DNA of 64,000 bases from Planctomycetia bacterium. Its GTDB lineage: Bacteria; Planctomycetota; Planctomycetia; Gemmatales; Gemmataceae. The notes beneath the pieces are model-generated. The model searched no databases. It was not told where the DNA came from and saw only the letters and a program-made list of their open reading frames with translations. Shown here piece by piece: positions 35,521 to 45,200 of the stretch (the stretch's first letter is position 1; the number at the start of each line of letters is the position of its first letter). The stretch spans positions 1-64,000 of the forward strand of contig SYLG01000049.1 of assembly GCA_005808665.1 (NCBI GenBank), written 5' to 3'. Made by a program: the position numbers and the translations under genes.

Positions 35521-36768
35521 ATGTTCCGGATTGGGTTTATTTGTTTTGCGGCATTCCTGATGGGGTCGGTTGACGCCAGGGGGGGGATTTCTTTCACCTT
35601 GGATAATTCCAAAAACCGGATGGTTCAGGCCCGCATGGTGGCCCTGGAATTTACTTCGGATCACAATTTGATGTGTCGTGATGGAAGTGATCTGTTAAGT
35701 CATGCTGGCCGCTTTCCGGATGTGGAATGGTCCTCCAAAGAGCCCAACTTTGTTGCCCCAATGTCTCACACTCAAGGCAAAACGGTGGAGGCGCGGATTT
35801 TGATTCACCTAACCTGGGTGCCTTTGGGGTCGAAAATTCATGTGGTGGGTCATTCCGCAAATGAGGCATTTTCTTTTGAGGGCACAGGGGTTGTTGAGGA
35901 ATTGGGGGGCGATCCCCGAAAGGCGGTAGTCCTGGTCAAAGGAAAAAAACTCCTACCCGCCCAAATGCGCAAAATGGAAGCCAATATTCATTGGATGGCG
36001 ACCCTTGAGGTGCCCGGGGAAAATGCCAAGCCTTTTGATTTGGGGTCGACCGAGGGTATCCTCTGTTTTTTAACTAGGGGAACCCCACGAAGGGGAAGTG
36101 AGGAGTCTTCCGCGGTTACCCAAATGCGCATTCGGGAAGCCTACAGTAAATTGGCAACCGCCCTGGAGGTGGGGCCAGAGAATCCTTCGGCGGTTGCCAT
36201 TGTTCATTCGCTGACGAGTTATTGTGGCAAATGGTATAACCCCAAGGTGCACATGGAACGGGATGTTGCGTGGCGGGTTCCCACAACCTGGCGTGCGCGC
36301 CAGGCGGGTGCCAGTTGCATATCCATTTGCAATTATTGTTCGCTGATTTTTGATCAGATCGGGATGGAAGGGGCCATTTCCCAGGTGGAAATATGGGCTT
36401 CTCCCGAACAGCCCACCATGGCGAAAATTGGTGGCGTGGATTCGGAGGATTTCTTCAAAAATATTGGTCCGTACCAATGCCAATTATTCCTTGCCGATGA
36501 CCGCAATACACGCTTGGGCCAGGTGGGCGGCTGGGGTGGAATGAACCATTATGAGGGCTGTATTGTCTACCATTACAACAATAGAACCTATTATTTTCCA
36601 GGCGGTACCGACCGGGTTTATGAGGACAAAAATACTGTTCTTTATATCTTTAGAACCCTGGTTTGGGCTCGCTACGATAATAGTCGCAAGGAATGGCAGG
36701 TTGTCCAGGTGGTCAAGACTTACACACCGCCCAGAAACGGCGCACCCGCCAATTGCGAAATACCCTAA
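35521..36768 (+). CDS. Secreted protein of unknown function, possibly transglutaminase-like
   Basis: A 415-residue protein with a signal peptide, MFRIGFICFAAFLMGSVDA, starting at ATG 35521 with AGGTGA about eight bases upstream; the in-frame extension to 35458 is rejected. The N-terminal half is beta-rich (ISFTLDNSKNRMVQARMV). The C-terminal half has QAGASCISICNYCSLIFDQIG with Cys266 as the first cysteine, then MNHYEGCIVYHYNNRTYYF (His343) and GGTDRVYED (Asp364). That order and spacing suggest the Cys-His-Asp triad of transglutaminase-like/papain-like folds, but this is inference. No neighbour points to a pathway. It is convergent with rpoN. Confidence 0.72.
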   Translation: MFRIGFICFAAFLMGSVDARGGISFTLDNSKNRMVQARMVALEFTSDHNLMCRDGSDLLSHAGRFPDVEWSSKEPNFVAPMSHTQGKTVEARILIHLTWVPLGSKIHVVGHSANEAFSFEGTGVVEELGGDPRKAVVLVKGKKLLPAQMRKMEANIHWMATLEVPGENAKPFDLGSTEGILCFLTRGTPRRGSEESSAVTQMRIREAYSKLATALEVGPENPSAVAIVHSLTSYCGKWYNPKVHMERDVAWRVPTTWRARQAGASCISICNYCSLIFDQIGMEGAISQVEIWASPEQPTMAKIGGVDSEDFFKNIGPYQCQLFLADDRNTRLGQVGGWGGMNHYEGCIVYHYNNRTYYFPGGTDRVYEDKNTVLYIFRTLVWARYDNSRKEWQVVQVVKTYTPPRNGAPANCEIP

Positions 36769-36801
36769 TTCGGGTAGTGGGTTTTATTCCTCTTGCGAAA
36801 A

Positions 36802-38346
36802 TCAGTCCGAAGGGGAGGGTGGGGGATTTTCCAGCCAAATCCGCCTTTGGCGGGATGAAGGAATGTTGAGCATTTTTCGATATTTGGTAATGGTTCGCCG
36901 GGCAATGGGAAAGCCCTCGGCCGTCATTTTTTGGACCAGATCATCATCCGAAAGAGGCATAGTCCTGTTTTCGCTGGCAACCAGTTCCTGGAGGCGTTTT
37001 TTCAGTTTTTCCCATGCAATTTCCTCGCCACCACTGGTGGTTGTTCCCCCGGTAAAGAAGCGCTTAAGGGGAAAAAGACCTCGTGGGGTTTGAACATATT
37101 TATCGTCAACCGCCCGGCTTACCGTGGTAACATGAACCCCAACCTCATCGGCAACCTGCTGCATCTTGAGAGGTTCAATAAAATCAGGTCCCTCCTCCAA
37201 AAACCGTCGTTGTCGCCGAATAATGGATTCCGATACGCGCTTGATGGTGCTTCGCCTTTGTTGAATGGCCTCCTCGAGCCACTGGGCCGACTGGATTTTG
37301 CGTTTGAGGTATTCCCTGGTTTTTGGGTCCGTATCAGGATCGCGTAAAGTCTCCCGCCACATGGGATTGATGCGGATTTCCGGGATTCCTCCATCGGTCA
37401 ACCGGACCTGGTATTCGCCTTGATCGTTGGCCTCCACAAAAAGGTCAGGAACCACATATTGGACCGGGGTGCTGTCGAAACCCGCTCCAGGTCGGGGATT
37501 CAGGTGGCTGATTTTGCCAATGGCTCGTTGGATAGGCCCCAATTCAAAACCGGTTTTCTTATGGATAAGCGGCAGGCGATTGTGCCTGATGTCTTCCAAA
37601 TGTTGGGTAATGAGGATTCGCATCAGGTCGGCATCGGGTTCCTTTTGGGGAATTTGCAAAACCAGACATTCGGCCAGACTTTGAGCTCCGACACCTTTGG
37701 GTTCGAGCTTTTGGAGGATCTCCAAAACCACTTCAAGGATGCCAGGATCCGTAATCGGTGGGACATACGAGGCTGCCAATTCAGGCAGGGGTGTCCGCAA
37801 ATAGCCAGACGCATCCACAAAGGAAACAAGGTACCGCAAAAGGGCCTCGTCCTCGGGAGTCAAATTGAGAAAGGTAACCTGTTCGCAAAGGTGGTCCTGG
37901 AGGGATGGTAATCGGCCTACCAAATTTTGCATCAAATCATGTTGGCGGTCGGACGCCTGTTCAACCGCTCCCCGGGAAGGTTTCGAGTCTCCCATGGCTT
38001 CTGCCCAGTCCCCACTCAAACTGGTGAGTCGGTCGAGACGGTCAAAATCGGCACAGTCCCCTTCCTGGTCAATATGGAGCTCCTGGCCTTCTGCCTCCAG
38101 GACCAGGCCATCCTCGGCGGTATGGGGTTCAGGAGCACCTTTTTCTGCCCAGTCCGGGGATTCGGCGTTAGGTGGGTTTTCCACATCCGTTGCCAGTTCA
38201 AGCACCGGGTTTTCCTGGAGTTCGGTTTCCACTTTTTCAAGCAGTGCCATTAAAGGCATCTGCAGGATTTCCATGGACTGAATCATGCGGGGTCCCAAGG
38301 TCAGACCAAGGGTCTGCTTCTGGACCATGCTCATTTCTTGTCGCAT
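36802..38346 (-). CDS. rpoN: RNA polymerase sigma-54 factor
   Basis: The alternative sigma factor that recognises -24/-12 promoters and needs AAA+ activators. The 514 residues contain region I (KQTLGLTLGPRMIQSMEILQ, Gln/Leu-rich), the acidic region II, the core-binding domain (EPLKMQQVADEVGVHVTTVS followed by PRGLFPLKRFF) and the diagnostic RpoN box ARRTITKYRKMLNIPSSRQRR-type sequence near the C-terminus. I chose ATG at 38346, which starts exactly before region I; the in-frame extension to 38457 overlaps recR and is rejected. It follows recR by 44 bases on the same strand, so ybaB-recR-rpoN is a likely operon. Confidence 0.97.
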   Translation of the reverse strand: MRQEMSMVQKQTLGLTLGPRMIQSMEILQMPLMALLEKVETELQENPVLELATDVENPPNAESPDWAEKGAPEPHTAEDGLVLEAEGQELHIDQEGDCADFDRLDRLTSLSGDWAEAMGDSKPSRGAVEQASDRQHDLMQNLVGRLPSLQDHLCEQVTFLNLTPEDEALLRYLVSFVDASGYLRTPLPELAASYVPPITDPGILEVVLEILQKLEPKGVGAQSLAECLVLQIPQKEPDADLMRILITQHLEDIRHNRLPLIHKKTGFELGPIQRAIGKISHLNPRPGAGFDSTPVQYVVPDLFVEANDQGEYQVRLTDGGIPEIRINPMWRETLRDPDTDPKTREYLKRKIQSAQWLEEAIQQRRSTIKRVSESIIRRQRRFLEEGPDFIEPLKMQQVADEVGVHVTTVSRAVDDKYVQTPRGLFPLKRFFTGGTTTSGGEEIAWEKLKKRLQELVASENRTMPLSDDDLVQKMTAEGFPIARRTITKYRKMLNIPSSRQRRIWLENPPPSPSD

Positions 38347-38390
38347 GAAACCTATCCCCCAAGGGGGCCTATCCTGGGTCCAAAAAGGGC

Positions 38391-39023
38391 TTAAAAGGCG
38401 TGACGGCCATCCAGGGCGTCCGCCAACATCTGGCTGTTTGCAAATTCCAGGGAACACCCAGTGGGCAAACCTCGTGCCAATCTAGTGATTTTTATATCAA
38501 AATTCCCCAATACGCTCGCAAGGTAAAGGGCGGTACCGTCCCCCTCCAGGGTGGGATTAGTGGCAAGGATCACCTCTTTTACGGTTCCCTGGCGGACCCG
38601 ATCAAGCAAGTGGTCTATTGTCAGCTGTTCCGGGCTAATGCCATCCAAGGGCGAAATGCGACCATGAAGCACATGAAACTGACCCCGAAATCGTCCCGCC
38701 CGGTCGATCAGGGCCACATCCCTTGGATGTTCCACGACGCAAATCAGTGAGGGATCCCTTTTTTGATCCAGGCAGCAGGAGCAAACCACCTCCTCGGTTG
38801 GGGCACAGCATTGACGACACCGATGGATTCGCTCCTTGAGTTCCCGCAAGCTGTCCGCCAAGCCTAGTACCTCCTTTGAGGAAGCCTCCATCAGGAAATG
38901 GAGCATTCGTTCGGCACTTTTTGGTCCAATTCCAGGCAGCCTTCCCAAATGCCACAATACTTTGGGAAGGAGCTCGTCGGGGGGCTCGGAAAAGGTATTT
39001 TTCGAACGGATTTGTCGGCTCAA
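38391..39023 (-). CDS. recR: Recombination mediator protein RecR
   Basis: A 210-residue cytoplasmic protein of the RecFOR pathway, which loads RecA at gapped DNA. Visible domains: helix-hairpin-helix RLPGIGPKSAERM (about 28-40), a zinc finger with Cys69-x2-Cys72 and Cys81-x2-Cys84, and a Toprim domain beginning ICVVEHPRDVALID with later GRISPLDGI and ATNPTLEGDGTALYL. The length is close to the usual 200. The start is TTG, with GAGG eight bases upstream. It lies 48 bases after ybaB, the classic partner, and upstream of rpoN. Confidence 0.97.
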   Translation of the reverse strand: MSRQIRSKNTFSEPPDELLPKVLWHLGRLPGIGPKSAERMLHFLMEASSKEVLGLADSLRELKERIHRCRQCCAPTEEVVCSCCLDQKRDPSLICVVEHPRDVALIDRAGRFRGQFHVLHGRISPLDGISPEQLTIDHLLDRVRQGTVKEVILATNPTLEGDGTALYLASVLGNFDIKITRLARGLPTGCSLEFANSQMLADALDGRHAF

Positions 39024-39071
39024 AGGGTTAACCTCAAACGGGGTTCAGGGAATCACAAGGCTGAAAAAACG

Positions 39072-39434
39072 CTATCCAAGCAAACCTGGAAGACCCAAGG
39101 CCCCCGGCAAACCGGCCCCTGCAGGTAATCCCATTGCCGCGGTTATCCGTGCCATTTCGTTGGCGATTTGTTCGCGCATCCGGTGAATGGCCAAATTGGT
39201 AGCCCCGCGAATCAAATCTTCGAAAAGAACCTTGTCCTCGGGTCGAATCACCGGAACATTCAGGTGCAGTCTGGTCAATTCAAAATTCCCGTTGACCTCC
39301 ACCTGGACCAAACCCCCTCCCGATTCGCCAAATGCACTAAGTCCAGGAAGCCGTTCCTGAAAGGCTTTCATTTCGGCCTGGATCTTGGGGAGATTTTTGA
39401 GGAGAGAGGCCATTTGGCCCATTTCTTTGAACAT
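39072..39434 (-). CDS. ybaB: YbaB/EbfC family nucleoid-associated protein
   Basis: A 120-residue DNA-binding protein of the YbaB/EbfC family, homodimeric and often encoded beside recR, as here. The N-terminal helix MGQMASLLKNLPKIQAEMKAFQERL and the central strand VQVEVNGNFELTRLHLN followed by LFEDLIRGATNLAIHRMREQI are typical. The C-terminal tail is Gly/Ala/Leu-rich (LPAGAGLPGALGLPGLLG), a common low-complexity end in this family. It begins the probable ybaB-recR-rpoN operon and is divergent from the second DUF1559 gene. Confidence 0.93.
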   Translation of the reverse strand: MFKEMGQMASLLKNLPKIQAEMKAFQERLPGLSAFGESGGGLVQVEVNGNFELTRLHLNVPVIRPEDKVLFEDLIRGATNLAIHRMREQIANEMARITAAMGLPAGAGLPGALGLPGLLG

Positions 39435-39529
39435 GTATTCGTTCCCATTTTCAAAAAGGCTTGAATTCCTTAACCTTGGAGCTCATTTTATTCCTGGAGT
39501 TCGCCTTCTCCACAAGGGATTTCCTGTTT

Positions 39530-39558
39530 TTGCCGATACCTGACGGGGATAGGATAAA
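39530..39558 (+). promoter_or_regulatory. Candidate promoter for the second DUF1559 gene
   Basis: TTGCCG (39530-39535) and GATAAA (39553-39558) are separated by 17 bases, each with four of six consensus positions. Transcription would start about 50 bases before the ATG at 39619. Weaker than the promoter of the other DUF1559 gene. Confidence 0.35.
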
Positions 39559-39618
39559 GGAAGGGACTGGGATGAACCTGGCTCTGCTTCCTACTTAAAC
39601 CTTCAGGAGACCCTGGCA

Positions 39619-40629
39619 ATGGCCCGGAAGGCATTCACCCTGATCGAACTTTTGGTGGTCATTGCAATTATCGGCGTTTTGGTAGGGTTACTCCTTCCGG
39701 CCGTTCAAAAGGTTCGCGAAGCCGCCAGTCGAATGAGTTGTCAAAACCAGATGAAACAATTGGGCCTGGCAACCACTCAATTTGAGGGAACAATGCGGGT
39801 ATTTCCAGCCGCCTATTCCTACCTCGATGCCTTGGTCCCGGGCCAGTCCCTGCGCCCGATCAGCCTTTTCACGGCGTTGCTTCCTTTTTTGGAACAGGAC
39901 AGCCTTTACCAGCAATTTTTGGCCACCAATCCCACCCAATTACGCCTTGCCGGCGGGCCCGCAAGTCAACCCATCAGACTGTTTGTTTGTCCTTCTGCTT
40001 CTGGCATCATAAATCCTGTGGGCACCGGAACGATGATTGCAGGGGTTACGACCTATGGTGGAAATTCCGGAATTCGGAATTTTCCTTTGGAACAAGGAAC
40101 GGCGGATGGGGCCTTTCCTGTTTTTGATGATTCCCCCACTAAAAATGCGGCTCAAACAGCCCTATCGATGGCGAATGTTCGTGACGGGACCAGCAATACC
40201 CTCCTTTTTGGGGAAAAAATAGGAGGGGACGGCAATTGGGACAGCTGGGGTAGCGCAACGATTGATCCCCCCCCTCCCTTTGCCTTATCGGGGTATGCCT
40301 CTTACCAGGTTTGGGCAGGGATTGGGCAATTCCCCCCTGCCCAAGTAACCGGATCGGCCTGGAGTACCCTGAACTATTCCGTGCCTAGACCTTATATTCC
40401 CCCGCCACCCGTTTTTGGTGCTCCGCAACCGCCGCCAAAAATCCCCTGGAATACCATTCAGGGGGATATGGAGGCTCGGGTGGGAGCTTGGGGGAGTGCC
40501 CACACAAGTGTGGTTCAATTTGGTTTTGTGGATGGGTCGGTTCGTTCGCTCAATGTCAATATTTCCCTGGCCGCTCTGCGGGCCTTTGCAACGGTTGCGG
40601 GCGGAGAAATCACCGACAATACTCCGTGA
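39619..40629 (+). CDS. DUF1559 pilin-like protein (second copy)
   Basis: A 336-residue DUF1559 protein. The N-terminus [20 protein letters not shown] is a prepilin leader and helix with the FTLIE processing site. Family features follow: NQMKQLGLATTQFEG, LLPFLEQDSLYQQF, RDGTSNTLLFGEKIGGDG and the C-terminal HTSVVQFGFVDGSVRSLN. A Pro-rich insertion (YIPPPPVFGAPQPPPKIPW) lies near residues 258-276, and a C8 run at 40267-40274 encodes part of another Pro stretch. The ribosome binding site AGGAG lies about nine bases upstream. No lipoprotein partner follows; the next gene is mqnE, 127 bases on. Confidence 0.93.
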   Translation: MARKAFTLIELLVVIAIIGVLVGLLLPAVQKVREAASRMSCQNQMKQLGLATTQFEGTMRVFPAAYSYLDALVPGQSLRPISLFTALLPFLEQDSLYQQFLATNPTQLRLAGGPASQPIRLFVCPSASGIINPVGTGTMIAGVTTYGGNSGIRNFPLEQGTADGAFPVFDDSPTKNAAQTALSMANVRDGTSNTLLFGEKIGGDGNWDSWGSATIDPPPPFALSGYASYQVWAGIGQFPPAQVTGSAWSTLNYSVPRPYIPPPPVFGAPQPPPKIPWNTIQGDMEARVGAWGSAHTSVVQFGFVDGSVRSLNVNISLAALRAFATVAGGEITDNTP

Positions 40630-40756
40630 TTTGGGTTGATTTTGAACCGGTTTTAGGGAAAAACCTTGGATTTATTCGACTGAATATAAAGGTTGTGGTT
40701 GGCCAATCCGCCCGGTAGCCGGTTAGATACCTACAGGGGTTGGCAAAGGGTGAAGT

Positions 40757-41887
40757 ATGGCCGTTGCAATGCAGTTGAAAACCATTAGGGAAAAAATAGA
40801 GAATGGCCAACGCTTAACCTTTGAAGACGGGATGGTCCTTGAGGAAAAAGCGGACCTGTTTTTCCTGGCGAAAATGGCCCATTTGGTTCGGACCCGCAAA
40901 AACGGTACAACGGCCTATTACAATGTCAATGTCCATCTCAATCCAACCAATGTTTGCGTTTACCGCTGTTCGTTTTGTGCCTTTCGGGCCAACATGGATG
41001 ATGTCCGTGCCTATGTGATGAGTGATGATGAAATTCTGGCAAGAGGGGCGGACGCTGATCAGCGCGGTGCCACGGAAATGCATATTGTTGGGGGTCTCCA
41101 CAATAAAAAACCTTTTGAATGGTACCGGCATATCCTTGAAATCGTTCACAAGGCTTACCCCAAAATCCACCTCAAGGCCTATACGGCGGTGGAGTGGGAT
41201 TGGTTTCAAAGGCTTACCGGAAGGCCAATCAAAGACCTGTTGCAAGAGTTTCGGGATGTGGGGATGGGTAGTATCCCAGGCGGTGGCGCAGAAATATTTC
41301 ATGAGGAAGTTCGTTCTCAAATTTGCGAACACAAAGCCGACACCGCCAAATGGTTTGAGTGCCATCGGGAAGCCCATAAATTGGGCATTCGATCCAATGC
41401 AACCATGCTTTATGGCCACATTGAAAAACCGGTTCACCGAATTGATCACCTGATTCGGTTGCGTGAGCTTCAGGAGGAAACAGGTGGGTTTCAAACCTTT
41501 ATTCCCCTTGCGTTTCACCCCAACAACAACAAATTAAGCCACCTGCCAAAAGCTTCTGGAGTAATGGATCTTCGGGTGATGGCCATTAGTCGATTGATGC
41601 TGGACAATTTTCCGCATATTAAAGCCTATTGGGTGATGTTGGGAATAAAAACGGCCCAAATAGCACTATGGCATGGGGCAGACGATATTGATGGAACAGT
41701 GGTGCATGAAAAAATATACCACGATGCTGGGTCGGATAGCCCTCAAGAACTTACTGTTCAAGAAATCCGCCACCTGATCACAGAGGCGGGTTTCAACCCC
41801 TTGGAACGAGATACCTTGTACCAAGAAGTCATTCGTGAGCCCAATCAAAGTTGGAAACGGCGAATGTCCCTCCCTATATCTCAATAA
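40757..41887 (+). CDS. mqnE: Aminodeoxyfutalosine synthase (radical SAM)
   Basis: A radical-SAM enzyme of the futalosine pathway to menaquinone, joining the chorismate-derived enolpyruvyl benzoate to SAM-derived adenosine. The [4Fe-4S] site is Cys67-x3-Cys71-x2-Cys74 in NPTNVCVYRCSFCAF. Other MqnE landmarks are ATEMHIVGGLHNKKPF, MGSIPGGGAEIFHEEVR, RSNATMLYGHIEKP, ETGGFQTFIPLAFHPNN and DDIDGTVVHEKIYH. These favour MqnE over its relatives MqnC and CofH. Length 376 is normal. No other menaquinone gene is in the window. Confidence 0.94.
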   Translation: MAVAMQLKTIREKIENGQRLTFEDGMVLEEKADLFFLAKMAHLVRTRKNGTTAYYNVNVHLNPTNVCVYRCSFCAFRANMDDVRAYVMSDDEILARGADADQRGATEMHIVGGLHNKKPFEWYRHILEIVHKAYPKIHLKAYTAVEWDWFQRLTGRPIKDLLQEFRDVGMGSIPGGGAEIFHEEVRSQICEHKADTAKWFECHREAHKLGIRSNATMLYGHIEKPVHRIDHLIRLRELQEETGGFQTFIPLAFHPNNNKLSHLPKASGVMDLRVMAISRLMLDNFPHIKAYWVMLGIKTAQIALWHGADDIDGTVVHEKIYHDAGSDSPQELTVQEIRHLITEAGFNPLERDTLYQEVIREPNQSWKRRMSLPISQ

Positions 41888-41913
41888 ATTTATAGCCATA
41901 AGACAAATTTATT
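41883..41913. terminator. A+T-rich inverted repeat at the 3' end of mqnE
   Basis: AATAAATTT (41883-41891) and AAATTTATT (41905-41913) are exact reverse complements 13 bases apart. The left arm overlaps the TAA stop codon of mqnE. The stem has no G or C, so it is a weak terminator at best; it may only reflect the A+T-rich junction. Confidence 0.3.
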
Positions 41914-42251
41914 TATTAATTGATATCTTGATATTGTCCTCGCATGGTTTACCTTACCAGAACGCTTTTCCCAAGTGGAAAAGTTTGCCAATTCGTTACC
42001 AGTTCCACCCATTCACAGCATTTTTCTCCCAGCTTTGGCCCAAGGTGGCCGAATTAAGAAGTGGATCGGCGCACCTCGGGTTCAATCCGGGCGTGTGGAT
42101 CGTTCGTCGTAGGTTGTCGGGCAAGTCATGGGGACTTTTTCGGCAATCTGGATGAAACTTTCCCGCTAACCTTCCTGTCCTTTGCAAGGGCAAAGAGGGT
42201 GATCGTGCGGATTCTGGGATTTGCCTTTAGTGGCCACCCCGAGGTGTTCAC
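41888..42251. other. 364-base leader region before the giant gene
   Basis: The first 50 bases are strongly A+T-rich, and the rest has the composition of coding DNA. Short frames are present but unconvincing. GAGG eight bases before ATG 42252 is the ribosome binding site of the giant gene. No promoter could be fixed with confidence. Confidence 0.45.
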
Positions 42252-45200
42252 ATGTCAGCATCTGAATCGGTTCGTAATTGGTTAAGCCGCAAGGGTAAAA
42301 ATACGGCGGTTCCGTTGAACCGTCCCCTTTTGCTTAACCCGGCTTTGGAACTCCTTGAAGATAGGGCAGTACCAACCGCCTATCTCGTGGACACCACGCT
42401 GGATAATGTGGTAACCGATGGGTTGATCACCCTTCGGGAGGCGGTTTTGGCCGCCAATACAGGTCAACCGGTGGGGGATGCCCCTGCGGGTGATGGAAAT
42501 GATCAAATCCATTTTGCAACGGCTCTCGCAGGGCAGGCCATAAGTTTTCAAATCACAGGCGATTCCAGCTTGGGAAACAGTGCCTTGGCAGTAGCCAGAA
42601 ACATTGCCATAGAGGGCCTTCCCCAAGGGGGCCTCATTTCCGTAACGCTTAGAAACGATTCTACTTATGGCGATAGGCGACTTTTCGTGGTGGAACCGGG
42701 GGCCAACCTGCAACTTTTTGATGTAATTCTTTCGGAGGGTGTGGCGGTTGGAGCAAGTGGCAATTCAGGCGTCCAAGGGGGTGGAGGCGGAGGTGGCGGC
42801 GCAGGGATGGGTGGTGCCATCCTTAATCAAGGAAATTTAACCCTCCAAAACAGCACTCTCCATAAAAACATGGCCCAAGGGGGCCGAGGGGGAGATGGGG
42901 CGTTTGCTCCTGGTTCTGGCGCCCAGGGTGGTTTGGGAGGCGGGCTTTTGGGAGGAGCCGGAGGCACCGCCAATGTGGCCGGGATTGCGGGGGGATTTGC
43001 TTCCGGAGGCGGTGGGGGTGGCGGAACAGGAGCAAGTGCATCCGGGGCCGGGGGTTTTTCAGGTGAAAATGGCTTTGGTGGGGGAGCAGGGGGTGGTTCC
43101 GCTTCCAATTCCGCAAGTCCAGGCGATTTTGGCGGTCGAAATGTTGTCTATGGTGGACGGGGTGGTCAAGGTGACTCCATTCAAGGCGGTGGCGGCGGTG
43201 GCGGAGCGGGACTTGGTGGAGCTTTATACAATTTGGGCGGTTCCGTTTCTGTGGTCAATTCCACTTTTGGTTTCAATCAGGCCAAGGGGGGCCAAGCAGG
43301 AATAGGGGGGAATTTTTCTGCGACAGGGCTCGGTTTAGGGGGGGCAATCTTTTCACAAAACGGCTTTGTCCGGGTGGACAATTCCACCTTGGCTAAAAAT
43401 AGTGCCAGCCAAGGCGGGGCAATATTCGCCGTTGCTGATGGTGCTTCGGCAAGCGTAACCATGAACAGTTCGATAGCAGCCCAATCGGATGGTGCCAGCG
43501 ATGTGGTCGGCCAATCTATCCATTCCGGGATTCTCTCCGTATTGGGTGAGGCCAACCTGATTCAATATGCTGATAACTTTGCTGCCGGAACTTCCACTAA
43601 CCTTGATCCCCAATTAACAAACCTGGCCCGGAATGGGGGGCCAACCCCTTCGTTTTCCCTCCGATCGGGCAGCCCTGCACTTCAACTGGGCACAAATAGC
43701 CTGGGTTTGATCTTTGATCAGAGGGGCCAAGGATTTCCCCGAACCGTAGCCTCCTCCATTGACATTGGGGCCTTTGAATATGGGAACAACCAGGTTCCCC
43801 AAGTCATTGCCATCAATCGCAATTTCCCCTTGGATCAGGCCACCAACGCCACCACGGTTGATTTTCGTGTTGTTTTCAATCAATCCCTAACCGGTGTAAC
43901 TCCCGCCGATTTTGCACTTGCTGGTTCCGGGATCAGTGGGGCCACCATTCAATCTGTCGTTCCCGCATCCGGCTTGGAACCCGCAACGGAATACCTTGTC
44001 CAGGTTAAAACCGGTGGTGATGGCTCATTAGGCCTCAATCTTGCCCAACCCGGTGGGGCGGTTAATGCCCTGGGCGATAAGGTCCAGGGGACTTTTGTCG
44101 GGGATTTTTACAACATCGATAAAACTCAGCCCGCCGTCGTGGGAATCAATCTTTTGGATACCAATCCCACCAATGCAAATTCGGTTCGGTTTGGAGTTAT
44201 TTTCAGCAAAGATTTGGCAAATTCGCCCGCCTTGGCCAATTTCTCCCTGGATGGATCGGGTGTTACCGGGGATATTTTTTCCGTGGTTGCTGTCAATGGC
44301 TCGGCAAGTGCCTTTGTCGTAACCGTTACCAATGTCTCTGGCAGCGGCAACCTCAAGTTAAACCTGTCCGACCCTGCCGGGATCACCGACCTGGTCGGGA
44401 ATCCCCTCCAGAGTTCATTTTTTGCCGGACAAAACTACATCGTTGACCAGGTTGCACCAGAAGTAAGTTCCATAACTTTGTTGCAGGACCGATTGGCAAC
44501 CGAAGGTGCCCTTGAGTTTCAGGTGGTCTTTTCGAAACCAATCAACCGTTTGACCGTTAATGCCTTGACGGTTCAGGCCAGTTCAACTGGGGCTCCCGCG
44601 CCCGGTTTTGCCTTGGGTACTATATCCGGGAGCGAAACTACTTATCGGGTCCGGATCAATGGCATTGGAAGTGATGGCTTGATCACCGTTTCCATTGCGG
44701 ACAACGCAGCAATTTTTGATCTTTATGGAAATCAACTTGGGTTGGGGCTTGCCAGCAATCCAGTCGCCGTTTCAACCACCAAGCCTTGGGTTCAATCGAT
44801 CGTTCCCCTGGTTGGCACCCCAACCAATCAGCCGGTTGTATTCCAGGTGACTTTTTCCAAGGATATGCAGCCAGCGTCAGTGACCGTTGACGATTTCACC
44901 CTTGTTGGGGATGGAACTGCGGTAGGCCAAATCATCTCCGTGACCCCAACGGCAAATGCTGCCGTTTATGAAGTGTTAACCGGTGGGTTGGTTGGTACGG
45001 GGAGACTAGGTCTGGACATCAGTCCAGCGGCTATTCTTCAGGATCAAGCAACCGGTCAGCGACTTACCGGGACCTTTACCGATACCCAATTTGCCTTGGT
45101 GGACACAAATGGTCCCCTCGTAACCAGTATCCTCCCGATGGATGCCAACCCATCCCAGGAAACGACCCTCCATTTTCGGGTGAGTTTCGATAAGGAAGTG

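Noticed and set aside
38347-38457. N-terminal extension of RpoN
   Set aside because: It overlaps recR, and the conserved region I begins directly after the ATG at 38346.
42060-42110. T-loop-like sequence GGTTCAATCC suggesting a tRNA
   Set aside because: The flanking bases do not form a five-base-pair T stem, and no acceptor, D or anticodon arms are found at the right distances.
42823-43116. Proline-rich minus-strand frames opposite the giant gene
   Set aside because: They are the antisense of glycine codons (GGN read as NCC) and have no ribosome binding site or plausible protein character.
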